Origin: QHXW01 sp035297145
GTDB lineage: Bacteria; Acidobacteriota; Terriglobia; Bryobacterales; Bryobacteraceae
Reading direction: 5' to 3'
Assembly: GCA_035297145.1 (NCBI GenBank)
Contig: DATGZN010000063.1
Coordinates: forward strand, 186,001 to 250,000
DNA: 64,000 bases
The notes beneath the pieces are model-generated. The model was not told the origin of the DNA. It was given only the letters and a program-made list of their open reading frames with translations, and ran no database searches. Of the stretch, positions 34,139 through 41,552 are shown in pieces. Positions within the stretch are counted from its first letter, which is position 1; each line of letters begins with the position of its first letter. A program made the translations under genes and the position numbers.

Positions 34139-34999
34139 TTAGCCCAAGGCCTTGATGCGATCGTTGACGCTAGCTTTTAGCGCTTCTATATCCTTTGGAA
34201 ACCGTAGTTTGGCGGCATCTGGCAAGAAGTTGATGACCTTCTCAGCCGACCATACATTACGGGCCGCGACGACTCCGAAGTCGAGTGCATCGGCTAGCCT
34301 GCAAGCCAGGGCCACGATAGCCAGCAGGTCGGGTTTCTGCTGTGCGGAGAAAGCGACGATCTCCTCGTGATGGTGCTTGGCAATATTGCCGAGTTGAGCC
34401 GGCAGCTTCCACTGCTCCGATAACCACGCCCCGGCCTGACAGTGATCCACGTCGAACAGCTCCCTCTCGCAGTGCAGGATATCGAAGGAGTTTTCCAACG
34501 CGACGCTCAGGACATTGGCATATTCCACGGGATAGGCCGCGAGCAAGCCCATGCGCCCAATATCGTGCAATAGACCGGCAGTGTAAGCTTCGTCGCCTTT
34601 CATGAAGCAGGCGTTGGCAAGTTCCTGGGCCAGGATGCCGCATGCCATGCTATGAGTCCAGCAACGGCGAAGCACCGGCATCTTTACAGCGGATTTTACG
34701 TAGGCGCGCAAGCCCACTGTGATGGCCACCGCTTTGACGAAATCCAGGCCGAGGTTGATGGTGGCCTGGTGCACACTGCGAATCTCGCTGCGGAGTCCGT
34801 AGAGCGCGGAGTTCGCGACACGGAGCATCTCTGCGGAAAAGACCGGGTCCGCCTGCAGCCAGCGCACGACTTCGCGGACGTCTATATCTTCATCATGTCC
34901 TAGCAATTCCAAAACCTTCATGGCAATCGCCGGAAAGGGCGGCGGCGTGCTCAACGCCCAGGGCCGCTCGGTTTGCTTCGTCTGTTTCAGAGCACTCAT
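34139..34999 (-). CDS. HDOD domain signalling protein
   Basis: A 286-residue protein made mostly of one HDOD domain (about 20-215): AIAMKVLELLGHDEDIDVREVVRWLQADPVFSAEMLRVANSALYG, the helix with HSMACGILAQELA, and AYTAGLLHDIGRMGLLAAYP, a near HD motif. HDOD proteins act in signalling, often with c-di-GMP or two-component systems. No GGDEF, EAL or response-regulator domain is fused. Its 3' end coincides with a duplicated hutH-HDOD junction. Confidence 0.88.
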   Translation of the reverse strand: MSALKQTKQTERPWALSTPPPFPAIAMKVLELLGHDEDIDVREVVRWLQADPVFSAEMLRVANSALYGLRSEIRSVHQATINLGLDFVKAVAITVGLRAYVKSAVKMPVLRRCWTHSMACGILAQELANACFMKGDEAYTAGLLHDIGRMGLLAAYPVEYANVLSVALENSFDILHCERELFDVDHCQAGAWLSEQWKLPAQLGNIAKHHHEEIVAFSAQQKPDLLAIVALACRLADALDFGVVAARNVWSAEKVINFLPDAAKLRFPKDIEALKASVNDRIKALG

Positions 35000-35073
35000 C
35001 CGCTCACGATCTCCCTACTGTGGCTTGATCGGCCGAATGAGGGGAGGACTGTAGGGGAGGGCGGAGACACACA

Positions 35074-35102
35074 GGCAAAAGGCAAAAGGCAAAGGGCAAA
35101 AA
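35074..35102. repeat. GGCAAAA-type short tandem repeat
   Basis: Four units (GGCAAAA, GGCAAAA, GGCAAAG, GGCAAAA) on the plus strand, just past the 3' end of the GNAT gene. The same unit order in the opposite strand lies between flotillin and pspA at 5940-5967. Confidence 0.75.
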
Positions 35103-35108
35103 TAGCCG

Positions 35109-36059
35109 TCAGGAGGTGTAGACGGCGACGCTGGTTACGGCTGAATAGCCCATGCGCTCGTAGAGGCGTAGGCCCTGAGGTGTGGATTGCAAAACGGTGC
35201 GCTCGATTCCATGACGCTCACGGGCTTGGTCGAGCGCCTGACGCATGATGGCTTCGCCGAAGCCGCGCCGCTGGCGGTCGGGAACGGTCGCCACATTGTA
35301 GACGCCCACGGCGCCGCCGGCAATGACGGTGGCGGCGGTGGAAACCGGTTGCCCGCCGGCGTATCCAACATAGCCGCTGAAGCCGTTGCGCCAGATTCTC
35401 GGATCTTCGAAGACCTCCTGGAACCAGGCGAGGGGCACGTTGAAGCACAGGGCGCCGATCTCGCAGAAAGCGCGCCAGGTGATGTCATCCGCCACAGGGC
35501 GCACGTCGAGCCGCGGCAGTTCGCGGACCGGACTTTTCAACCGCTCGGCCAGCATGCCGGGAAGCTCGGTGGCGATGTAGAGCCCTCGTTTGCGGAAGGC
35601 TTCAGGGGCGCGGCGGCGAGCAGCTTTATCCAACCACCCTTCGCACACCCAGTAGGACCAGCCTAAGCCGCGCGCGGTGAAATGAACCTTGGCGGTGGCA
35701 ATGCGGCTGTCGAGATCGCGCTCGCCGACGACTGGTGAAGAGAGGAATGCGGCGTTGAACATTTGAAACGTGACGCCGGATGAGGCAATGGTCACGCCTC
35801 CGGTCTCGCGCACTTCGCCGGGCGCCCGCGAGGACGCAAGCACGCGGAACGACTGGCGCAGGTTTTCCTCGACCGTTTGGAAATCCACCGTTGAATCAGT
35901 ATCGCGCTTTGTGGTGGAGGGCGGCTGGATGAGAATTGTAACTTCCACGTGCTTCGTGATCCAGCCGCGGCCTGCGGCCATGTTCAGAATCCATGACGCG
36001 TTGCCTGTTACCGCCGCGGCGGGTGAGTATCCGGTGGCCCTGTCGCATGACCAAAGCAA
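35109..36059 (-). CDS. GNAT-family N-acetyltransferase with long N-terminal extension
   Basis: The C-terminal 150 residues form a GNAT domain: VSTAATVIAGGAVGVYNVATVPDRQRRGFGEAIMRQALDQAR contains the acetyl-CoA loop Q/R-x-x-G-x-G/A (RQRRGFGEAI), and the ending LRLYERMGYSAVTSVAVY is typical. The preceding part (about residues 40-165) has no family I recognise. The start is uncertain: the open frame begins at 36059, but GTG 35948 (VEVTILIQPPS) is also plausible. Substrate unknown. Confidence 0.8.
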   Translation of the reverse strand: MLWSCDRATGYSPAAAVTGNASWILNMAAGRGWITKHVEVTILIQPPSTTKRDTDSTVDFQTVEENLRQSFRVLASSRAPGEVRETGGVTIASSGVTFQMFNAAFLSSPVVGERDLDSRIATAKVHFTARGLGWSYWVCEGWLDKAARRRAPEAFRKRGLYIATELPGMLAERLKSPVRELPRLDVRPVADDITWRAFCEIGALCFNVPLAWFQEVFEDPRIWRNGFSGYVGYAGGQPVSTAATVIAGGAVGVYNVATVPDRQRRGFGEAIMRQALDQARERHGIERTVLQSTPQGLRLYERMGYSAVTSVAVYTS

Positions 36060-36137
36060 GGCCGGTGCATCGAAGCCGCAAGATTAGTAACGCCGGCAAC
36101 CTTCCATCTGAGATATACTCAGCCTCACGGAGAATCG

Positions 36138-36203
36138 ATGAACGTGAACAGGATTCTCGCCGTATTTGAGTCAGAAGCGCGGACGCTACCGTCACCGGAA
36201 TAG
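36138..36203 (+). CDS. Possible 21-residue leader peptide
   Basis: ATG 36138 follows a GGAGAATCG site and a TATACT box at 36114-36119, and encodes MNVNRILAVFESEARTLPSPE before TAG. The 72-residue gene begins 25 bases later. It could be a translated leader or chance. Confidence 0.3.
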   Translation: MNVNRILAVFESEARTLPSPE

Positions 36204-36228
36204 GTTTGCAGCTTGCTGGGAGGACTTT

Positions 36229-36447
36229 ATGGAAACTCGTAGATTTGAGGGACCAGTCACAGTCCTGAGTACCGATGGGAGCCATTCGGAGACATTTCAC
36301 CGAGGTGAGCGTGTGAGAAACGTCAGACGAATCGGCAAGCGGGTTATGTTTGAGCCAATAAACCCACACCGCGTCGCTGGGACTTATGCGATGGACTGGA
36401 GTGAGTTTGAGGCGAATACGACTGCGATTCGCGAGGCCATGGCCTGA
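36229..36447 (+). CDS. Small hypothetical protein
   Basis: A 72-residue protein with a GGGAGG site six bases before ATG 36229. Its N-terminal half is beta-rich (RRFEGPVTVLSTDGSHSETFHRGERV), and it contains no cysteines or membrane segment. No family recognised; the start is supported mainly by the strong ribosome binding site. Nearby -10-like TATACT lies at 36114-36119. Confidence 0.5.
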   Translation: METRRFEGPVTVLSTDGSHSETFHRGERVRNVRRIGKRVMFEPINPHRVAGTYAMDWSEFEANTTAIREAMA

Positions 36448-36544
36448 AGAAGCCCTCGTGGATTCGATCTCGCGCGTCCTTGTAATCCGCCACCCGTTTA
36501 GCGGTCATCTGACAAATCAGATCAAAGCCGGTGATCGACGAGGA

Positions 36545-37264
36545 CTACGGCATCTGAGGGCGGCCGCTCTCGAGGATCTTCGCAATCCAGTCTGCGTGCG
36601 GAAGTCCGCGCCCGGAAAGATCCTTGAGCTCCCGGTTTAAGTCGTACTCAACGCGACGGATCGACGGTGTTTCGTTATCCAGCAAAAGGTATGCTGCGCG
36701 GCGGTCACCGTCATGGGAAAGACTCACGCTGCCTGCGTTGGCGACAATCATTCCTGCAAGGTTGCGAATGTACGAGCGATGGATATGCCCATAGACGGCA
36801 ATCGGCCGGCCAAGCGGTCCGTAGACGGACTGCAATTCGGCATCGCTCGCTTCCGGCATGGGCGAGCGCCAAGAAGTCTCCGGGCTGGCGTGCACGAGGG
36901 CCATCGGACCATGAAGCTGCGTACGCGGGAGGCTGCGCAGCCAGGCAAGGCGCCCGTCTCCGAGCAATGCACGAGTGGAGTCCATCAATTCACGGATCAC
37001 GGTCCAAAGTGCGGGCGGCGCGGACGATTGGCTGGCAAACGCCTCGAGTGTTTCGGGCATGGAAAGCGCTTCCTCGCCATTGCCAATTACGCCGGGCCAA
37101 CCGAGATCGCGAATGTGGTCCACAATCTCGACGGGACTAGCTCCGTCGTCTGCCAGATCGCCGCCGTGAAGGATCAAGTCGGGAGAGGTTAGCCGCAGGT
37201 CCGCCAGGACCGCATCAAACGCCGTTCGGTTACCGTGGATGTCGGATACGACGGCAATACGCAT
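36545..37264 (-). CDS. Metallophosphoesterase family protein
   Basis: A 239-residue calcineurin-like phosphoesterase: MRIAVVSDIHGN, LILHGGDLADDG, GVIGNGEEAL (normally GNHD/E), LVHASPE and VYGHIHRSYI supply the metal ligands (D-x-H, GD, GNH-like, H, GHxH). The third motif reads GNGE rather than GNHD, so one ligand is altered. The start ATG 37264 overlaps the upstream membrane-protein gene's stop by four bases, and the two are cotranscribed. Substrate unknown. Confidence 0.85.
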   Translation of the reverse strand: MRIAVVSDIHGNRTAFDAVLADLRLTSPDLILHGGDLADDGASPVEIVDHIRDLGWPGVIGNGEEALSMPETLEAFASQSSAPPALWTVIRELMDSTRALLGDGRLAWLRSLPRTQLHGPMALVHASPETSWRSPMPEASDAELQSVYGPLGRPIAVYGHIHRSYIRNLAGMIVANAGSVSLSHDGDRRAAYLLLDNETPSIRRVEYDLNRELKDLSGRGLPHADWIAKILESGRPQMP

Positions 37265-37929
37265 CAAGCGGCTTCAGTTTGTGCCGGCCGGAGGCGGTTC
37301 ATCCAGTAAGCCCATGCGATCGTCAACGAGAAGAAAATCAGGCTCGATATCCCGGCCGCCGAAGGGTTGGGAGGCGGCGGGCCGGCGATGTTGTTGTACC
37401 ACGCGAGCGTAACAAGCGCGACGACGAGCCAGAACACGTAGGTGCCGGCGCGATTCCTGGGGCGTGTGATGCGAACGTAAACGACAATGGCGGCGAGCCA
37501 CATACCACCTTCCACGATGAGAGTCGCGGGGATCGAGGTCCACAGACCCAGCCCGAGTAACTTGTGCACGCCTGGCGCGAGCGGCATGTCCGGCCTGTGG
37601 GCGACGACGTCGAGGACCCAGTGGCTCAGAACGGCTGCAAACAAGACCCACGCGCCGCGCGGATTGCGGCGCCGGAAGAAATAGGCCAGAGCGAGCAGAG
37701 CGGCCCAGATCGTATCCATCAATAAGCTGTGGCTGAAGGCGATGTCCGAGGCAGCGAAATAATTTCCGGCTCCGATGGCAGGCTTGAACTCAACATGCTC
37801 GATGCCCGTTAGCATGAAGACGCTCCACAGCAGGTCAGGCAGCATGGAGGCGAGCACGGTGGTGCCGACGGAGATTCGCGGCTCAATCCGCTTGGCGGCA
37901 AAGCCTACGGCGAGGTGACCGACGAACAT
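37264..37929 (-). CDS. Membrane-bound metal-dependent hydrolase-like protein
   Basis: A 221-residue protein starting FVGHLAVGFAAKRIEPRISVGTTVLASMLPDLLW, the pattern of the YdjM/DUF457-type membrane-bound metal-dependent hydrolases, with four or five membrane segments and conserved His/Asp residues in HxxxxF and FSHSLLMDTIW and LSHWVLDVVAHRPDMPL. ATG 37929 is preferred over the longer frame to 38067, which runs through the upstream zinc-ribbon gene. Coupled to the phosphoesterase by a 4-base overlap. Confidence 0.72.
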   Translation of the reverse strand: MFVGHLAVGFAAKRIEPRISVGTTVLASMLPDLLWSVFMLTGIEHVEFKPAIGAGNYFAASDIAFSHSLLMDTIWAALLALAYFFRRRNPRGAWVLFAAVLSHWVLDVVAHRPDMPLAPGVHKLLGLGLWTSIPATLIVEGGMWLAAIVVYVRITRPRNRAGTYVFWLVVALVTLAWYNNIAGPPPPNPSAAGISSLIFFSLTIAWAYWMNRLRPAQTEAA

Positions 37930-37963
37930 GAGGTGGACCACATGGTAGCACGGGCGGCGCAAA

Positions 37964-38158
37964 TCAGACGATCTTCTGTCCGCAGATTGCGCAAAAGCTT
38001 CCAAAATCCGGAATACGCTGGCCGCAATGCGGGCACTGCCGGGAGCCGAGCGCCGGCGGATTGTCACGTCGAATGTTTGGCCACGCCAACCAGATCACTC
38101 CGCCGATAACCACGGCGCCAAGTAAGACGATAATTTCCGGCAATCCGATGCTGCGCAC
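37964..38158 (-). CDS. Small membrane zinc-ribbon protein
   Basis: A 64-residue protein: membrane segment (about 5-27, GLPEIIVLLGAVVIGGVIWLAW) followed by a zinc ribbon with CPHCGQRIPDFGSFCAICGQK. It lies in the same direction as the next genes downstream. Such proteins are common in acidobacterial genomes; function unknown. Confidence 0.65.
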   Translation of the reverse strand: MRSIGLPEIIVLLGAVVIGGVIWLAWPNIRRDNPPALGSRQCPHCGQRIPDFGSFCAICGQKIV

Positions 38159-38228
38159 GACGCGCCATCCCTTCGTCCGCCTCCATCATATGCGAACGCA
38201 TGTGGCGGTCGCGGTCGTCCCCTGTCCA

Positions 38229-38438
38229 TCACCATCGCTTGGTGGCAAGATAGGCCGCCGCTCCAAGAAACGACACGAAGACCCACCAGATGAGTATGCG
38301 TTTCATGATTCCGACCGAGGCATCAATCGAACGCAGGCATTCAAGCTCAGATTTCAGGTAGCGCTGGCACTTGCCGCACTTCCGCGAATCAGGTTCGGTG
38401 TCAGCCCCGCAGCTTGGACACTTCAGAATTTCAGCCAT
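38229..38438 (-). CDS. Small zinc-ribbon membrane protein
   Basis: A 69-residue protein beginning MAEILKCPSCGADTEPDSRKCGKCQRYLKSE (zinc ribbon), then a short membrane segment ILIWWVFVSFLGAAAYLA. It mirrors the previous gene with the ribbon and membrane order reversed. ATG 38438 is chosen; a frame open to 38627 lacks support. Confidence 0.62.
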   Translation of the reverse strand: MAEILKCPSCGADTEPDSRKCGKCQRYLKSELECLRSIDASVGIMKRILIWWVFVSFLGAAAYLATKRW

Positions 38439-38601
38439 GGCCAGCCCATCATATCGGCTACGACCTCCGCCGGGAAGCCAGTGCCGGTGTCCGCGCCCGC
38501 GGCCATACGAGCTGCCATCCAACCAGTTCAAACCCGCCCCACTACCCATTGGTACGCGTGACTTGCGTTCGCCGGTTCCGGCGTGATCTGATGGCGGAAC
38601 G

Positions 38602-39900
38602 ATGGCCACGCAAGCCCCGGACCGCACGCGTGTCAGCGGAGGTCCTACACACGTTCGCTACTACGTGATTGTGTTTGCGGTCACGCTGGCGGTGATTACG
38701 TACATCGACCGCGTGGCGATGTCGTTTGCGGCGCCGCAGGTCTCGCGCGACCTGCATCTCTCCGATTTTCAGCTGGGCCTGGCGTTTTCCGCTTTCGTCT
38801 GGGCGTATTCCTGGTTCGAGATTCCGAGCGGCTTTCTCGGAGATTGGATGGGTCCGCGCAAGGTGCTGATGCGGATCGTGATCTGGTGGTCGGCGTTCAT
38901 TGCGCTTACCGGTTTCACCTGGAACTTCGCCTCACTGTTCACGACCCAGACGTTGTTCGGCGCGGGCGAAGCCGGCTGCTTCCCGAATCTGACCAAAGCC
39001 TTTACTATATGGCTGCCGCGCCCGGAACGTGTGCGAGCGCAAGGCATCCTGTGGCTGAGTGCGCGTTGGGGCGGGGCGTTCACGCCGCTGCTGGTGTATG
39101 TGATGTTTCAATACCTGACGTGGCGTCACACGTTCATGGTGTTGGGACTCGCGGGGGTGGTGTGGGCGATTTTCTTTTACCGCTGGTTCCACGATGACCC
39201 GCAGGATAACAAAAAGATCAATGCCGCCGAACTCGAACTGCTGCGTCCGAATCGCGAGCTGGCCGCCGGGCACGCTCATGTTCCGTGGGGGAAGCTGGCG
39301 CGCGCGCGTACCACCTGGCTGTTATGCGCACAATATTTCTGCCTCTCCTACGGATGGTATTTCTATGTGACATGGCTGCCCACTTATCTTCAGAAATCAC
39401 GGGGAGTGACACTCGGCAAGACCGCGGTGCTAAGCGTGCTGCCGTTGTTTCTGGGGGGCATCGGTTGTCTCGTCAGCGGCCTCATCGCGGCCCCGCTCGC
39501 GCTCAAGCTCGGCAGCGTGGCGCGCGCGAGAAAATTACTGGCGTGCGTGGGATTCACCGGCGCCAGCGGACTTCTCATTCTCTCCATCCACCTTCCCAAC
39601 CCGGTCGCAACCATGGTCGTGATGGGCTTCGCCAGTTTCTGTAACGATCTGGTGATGCCGGGTTCGTGGGGCGCCTGCATGGATGTAGGCGGCAAGTACG
39701 CCGGAACGCTCTCCGGCACCATGAACATGCTGGGTAACTTCGGCGGAGCGTGTTTGCCCACGGTTGTGGGATTGATTCTGCAATGGACGCACAATAACTG
39801 GTCGGTGGCGTTCTACGTTTCCGCGGCGGTATATTTCTGCGGCAGCTTCTTCTGGCTGGTGATGGACCCGGTGACGCCGATCGAGGCGGAAGGGCACTGA
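38602..39900 (+). CDS. MFS transporter (anion:cation symporter-like)
   Basis: A 432-residue major facilitator with twelve predicted membrane segments. It has FSAFVWAYSWFEIPSGFLGDWMGPRKVL, the inter-segment 2-3 motif of the anion:cation symporter (ACS) family, which includes D-galactonate and hexuronate carriers. The substrate is probably an organic acid anion, but this is inferred only from the family. The vapBC-type pair follows 44 bases downstream in the same direction. Confidence 0.88.
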   Translation: MATQAPDRTRVSGGPTHVRYYVIVFAVTLAVITYIDRVAMSFAAPQVSRDLHLSDFQLGLAFSAFVWAYSWFEIPSGFLGDWMGPRKVLMRIVIWWSAFIALTGFTWNFASLFTTQTLFGAGEAGCFPNLTKAFTIWLPRPERVRAQGILWLSARWGGAFTPLLVYVMFQYLTWRHTFMVLGLAGVVWAIFFYRWFHDDPQDNKKINAAELELLRPNRELAAGHAHVPWGKLARARTTWLLCAQYFCLSYGWYFYVTWLPTYLQKSRGVTLGKTAVLSVLPLFLGGIGCLVSGLIAAPLALKLGSVARARKLLACVGFTGASGLLILSIHLPNPVATMVVMGFASFCNDLVMPGSWGACMDVGGKYAGTLSGTMNMLGNFGGACLPTVVGLILQWTHNNWSVAFYVSAAVYFCGSFFWLVMDPVTPIEAEGH

Positions 39901-39917
39901 GGGCAGGCTTGCCTTGA

Positions 39918-39949
39918 TATGAATTGTAGTTCATACTAAAAAGTATGAA
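39918..39949 (+). promoter_or_regulatory. Candidate operator overlapping the start of the vapB-like gene
   Basis: TTCATACT (39930-39937), a 4-base spacer and AGTATGAA (39942-39949) form an 8-base inverted repeat that includes the ATG at 39945. A further TATGAA at 39918-39923 pairs with TTCATA at 39930-39935. Such symmetric sites at the start codon fit autoregulation by an antitoxin. Confidence 0.6.
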
Positions 39950-40175
39950 AGTCGGCGAACGCGGACAAGTCACGATACCTAAGGAGATCCGCGAGCGCTT
40001 CGGCATCGGACCTGAGACCGAGCTGGAATTCGAGGTTCAGAAGAGCGTCATCATTCTGAAGAAAGCGCCAAAGAAGCTAAATCTCGCAAAATGGAAAGGC
40101 CGCTGTCGCGATAGCCTCCGGGAACTCGGCTACATTTCGGTGGACAAGTTCATCGAAGATATCCGCGGAAGATGA
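39945..40175 (+). CDS. AbrB/MazE-type antitoxin (VapB-like)
   Basis: A 76-residue protein with the swapped-hairpin AbrB fold: KVGERGQVTIPKEIRERFGIGPETELEFEVQKSVIILKKA. The C-terminal tail (about 45-76) would bind and block the PIN toxin. It overlaps the toxin gene by four bases and lies next to its own predicted operator. No ribosome binding site is visible, so translation may be nearly leaderless. Confidence 0.88.
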   Translation: MKVGERGQVTIPKEIRERFGIGPETELEFEVQKSVIILKKAPKKLNLAKWKGRCRDSLRELGYISVDKFIEDIRGR

Positions 40176-40588
40176 TCACCGCGGTGGACGCCAACGTCCT
40201 GATCGATCTGCTGCTGCCGAACGAAGCGTTTGTACGCCGTTCCACCCTGGCGGTCGAGCAAGCCGCCGCCGAAGGCTCTCTGGTCATCTGCGATCTCGTA
40301 TATGCCGAGTTGTGCGGCGCGTTCGCGAGCCAGCGCGAGTGCGATGCCTTCATAGATGACCTCGAAATCCGTATCGAGCCCCTCAGCCGAGCCGCCAGTT
40401 TCCTCGCCAGCCGGACTTGGCGCTCCTACCGCGCTCATGGTGGCAAGCGTACCCGCATTCTGGCCGATTTTCTTATCGGCGCACACGCTGAGGAGCAGAC
40501 ATCGCGATTACTCTCGCGTGATCGCGGGTTCTACCGCGAGATGTTTCCGTCGTTGACGTTGCTGGACCCGGCCAGCGTTACCGTGTAA
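40172..40588 (+). CDS. vapC: PIN-domain ribonuclease toxin (VapC-like)
   Basis: A 138-residue PIN domain with the acidic residues expected for metal binding: Asp6 (VDANVLIDLL), Glu45 (LVYAELCGAF), Asp94 in ILADFLIGAHA and a closing Asp in LSRDRGFYREMFP. As the toxin in a type II pair it would cleave RNA, often initiator tRNA or rRNA, but the target is unknown. Coupled to the antitoxin gene by a 4-base overlap. Confidence 0.9.
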   Translation: MITAVDANVLIDLLLPNEAFVRRSTLAVEQAAAEGSLVICDLVYAELCGAFASQRECDAFIDDLEIRIEPLSRAASFLASRTWRSYRAHGGKRTRILADFLIGAHAEEQTSRLLSRDRGFYREMFPSLTLLDPASVTV

Positions 40589-40695
40589 CTTCTTCTCAGC
40601 CGACGGCTTAGCTTTCAGTAGTATATGTAATTTCAATCACTTAGACCCTGGCAAATTGTTTGCATGGGAGTCCCCAGAATCTGGAGGTGTGTCAT

Positions 40696-41550
40696 ATGGA
40701 AGAAGTTCCTGAGCGTCGCTGGTCCACGACTTCGAATTGGAGCGTGGTCGTTCTGGTTGTGTTGCTTTGCTGCACGGTGGCCCTGGGCGGATTCTTTCTG
40801 ATGCGGGAGCATCGGCAGACGCAGGAATTGGCTGCCGGCAATCAGAAGCTGGCCGCGTCGCTGAGCCAGGTGCAAAGCCAGCTTGCGGCGGTTTCGGACA
40901 AATTGACCGCCCTGGCGACGGCGCCGCCACCAGCGCCCGTGACCGTTGAGCGGCCGTCACCGACGCCAGAGAAGCGGAACGCCACCGCCAAGCGGCGGAT
41001 GACGGCGCGCCGGGCCGCGGACGATCCTCGCTGGAAGCAGATGCAGGCGCAGCTTTCCGATCAGCAGAAGGAGCTTGTGTCCACACGTGAAGAAGTCGAG
41101 AAGGCGCGCAACGATCTGCAGGGCAACTTGAATTCGACTCGCGATGAATTGAACGGCTCGATCGCGCGCACGCACGATGAGCTGGTGGCGCTCGAAAAAC
41201 GCGGCGAGAAGAACTACGTTGAGTTTCAGTTGGATAAAACCAAGAACTTCCAGCGCGTGGGACCGATCAGCCTGTCGCTGCGCAAGGTGGATTTCAAGAA
41301 GAAGCATTACGACCTGAACATGATGGTGGATGACTTCCAGCTTCAGAAGAAGAACGTGAATCTTTTCGAACCGGTGTGGATCACGCTTTCCGACCGCCCG
41401 CAGCCGGTGGAGCTGGTGGTGAATGAGATCCACAAGGACGAAATCAAGGGTTACATAAGCGAACCGAAGTATAAGAAGTCGGAACTGGTCAGTACAGCCG
41501 CGACGGCCCCGGCGGCGCCAAAACTGCAACCGGCAGGTACGCCGCAGTAG
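40696..41550 (+). CDS. Membrane-anchored coiled-coil protein
   Basis: A 284-residue protein: a single membrane segment (about 13-34, WSVVVLVVLLCCTVALGGFFLM), a coiled coil (38-160, with a Pro/Thr break near 85-95), and a beta-rich C-terminal domain (about 175-265, FQLDKTKNFQRVGPISLSLRKVDFKKKHYDLNMMVDDFQL). ATG 40696 has GGAGGT upstream. The coiled coil suggests oligomerisation; no family recognised. It is convergent with the VWFA gene, with two bases between stops. Confidence 0.78.
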   Translation: MEEVPERRWSTTSNWSVVVLVVLLCCTVALGGFFLMREHRQTQELAAGNQKLAASLSQVQSQLAAVSDKLTALATAPPPAPVTVERPSPTPEKRNATAKRRMTARRAADDPRWKQMQAQLSDQQKELVSTREEVEKARNDLQGNLNSTRDELNGSIARTHDELVALEKRGEKNYVEFQLDKTKNFQRVGPISLSLRKVDFKKKHYDLNMMVDDFQLQKKNVNLFEPVWITLSDRPQPVELVVNEIHKDEIKGYISEPKYKKSELVSTAATAPAAPKLQPAGTPQ

Positions 41551-41552
41551 GC

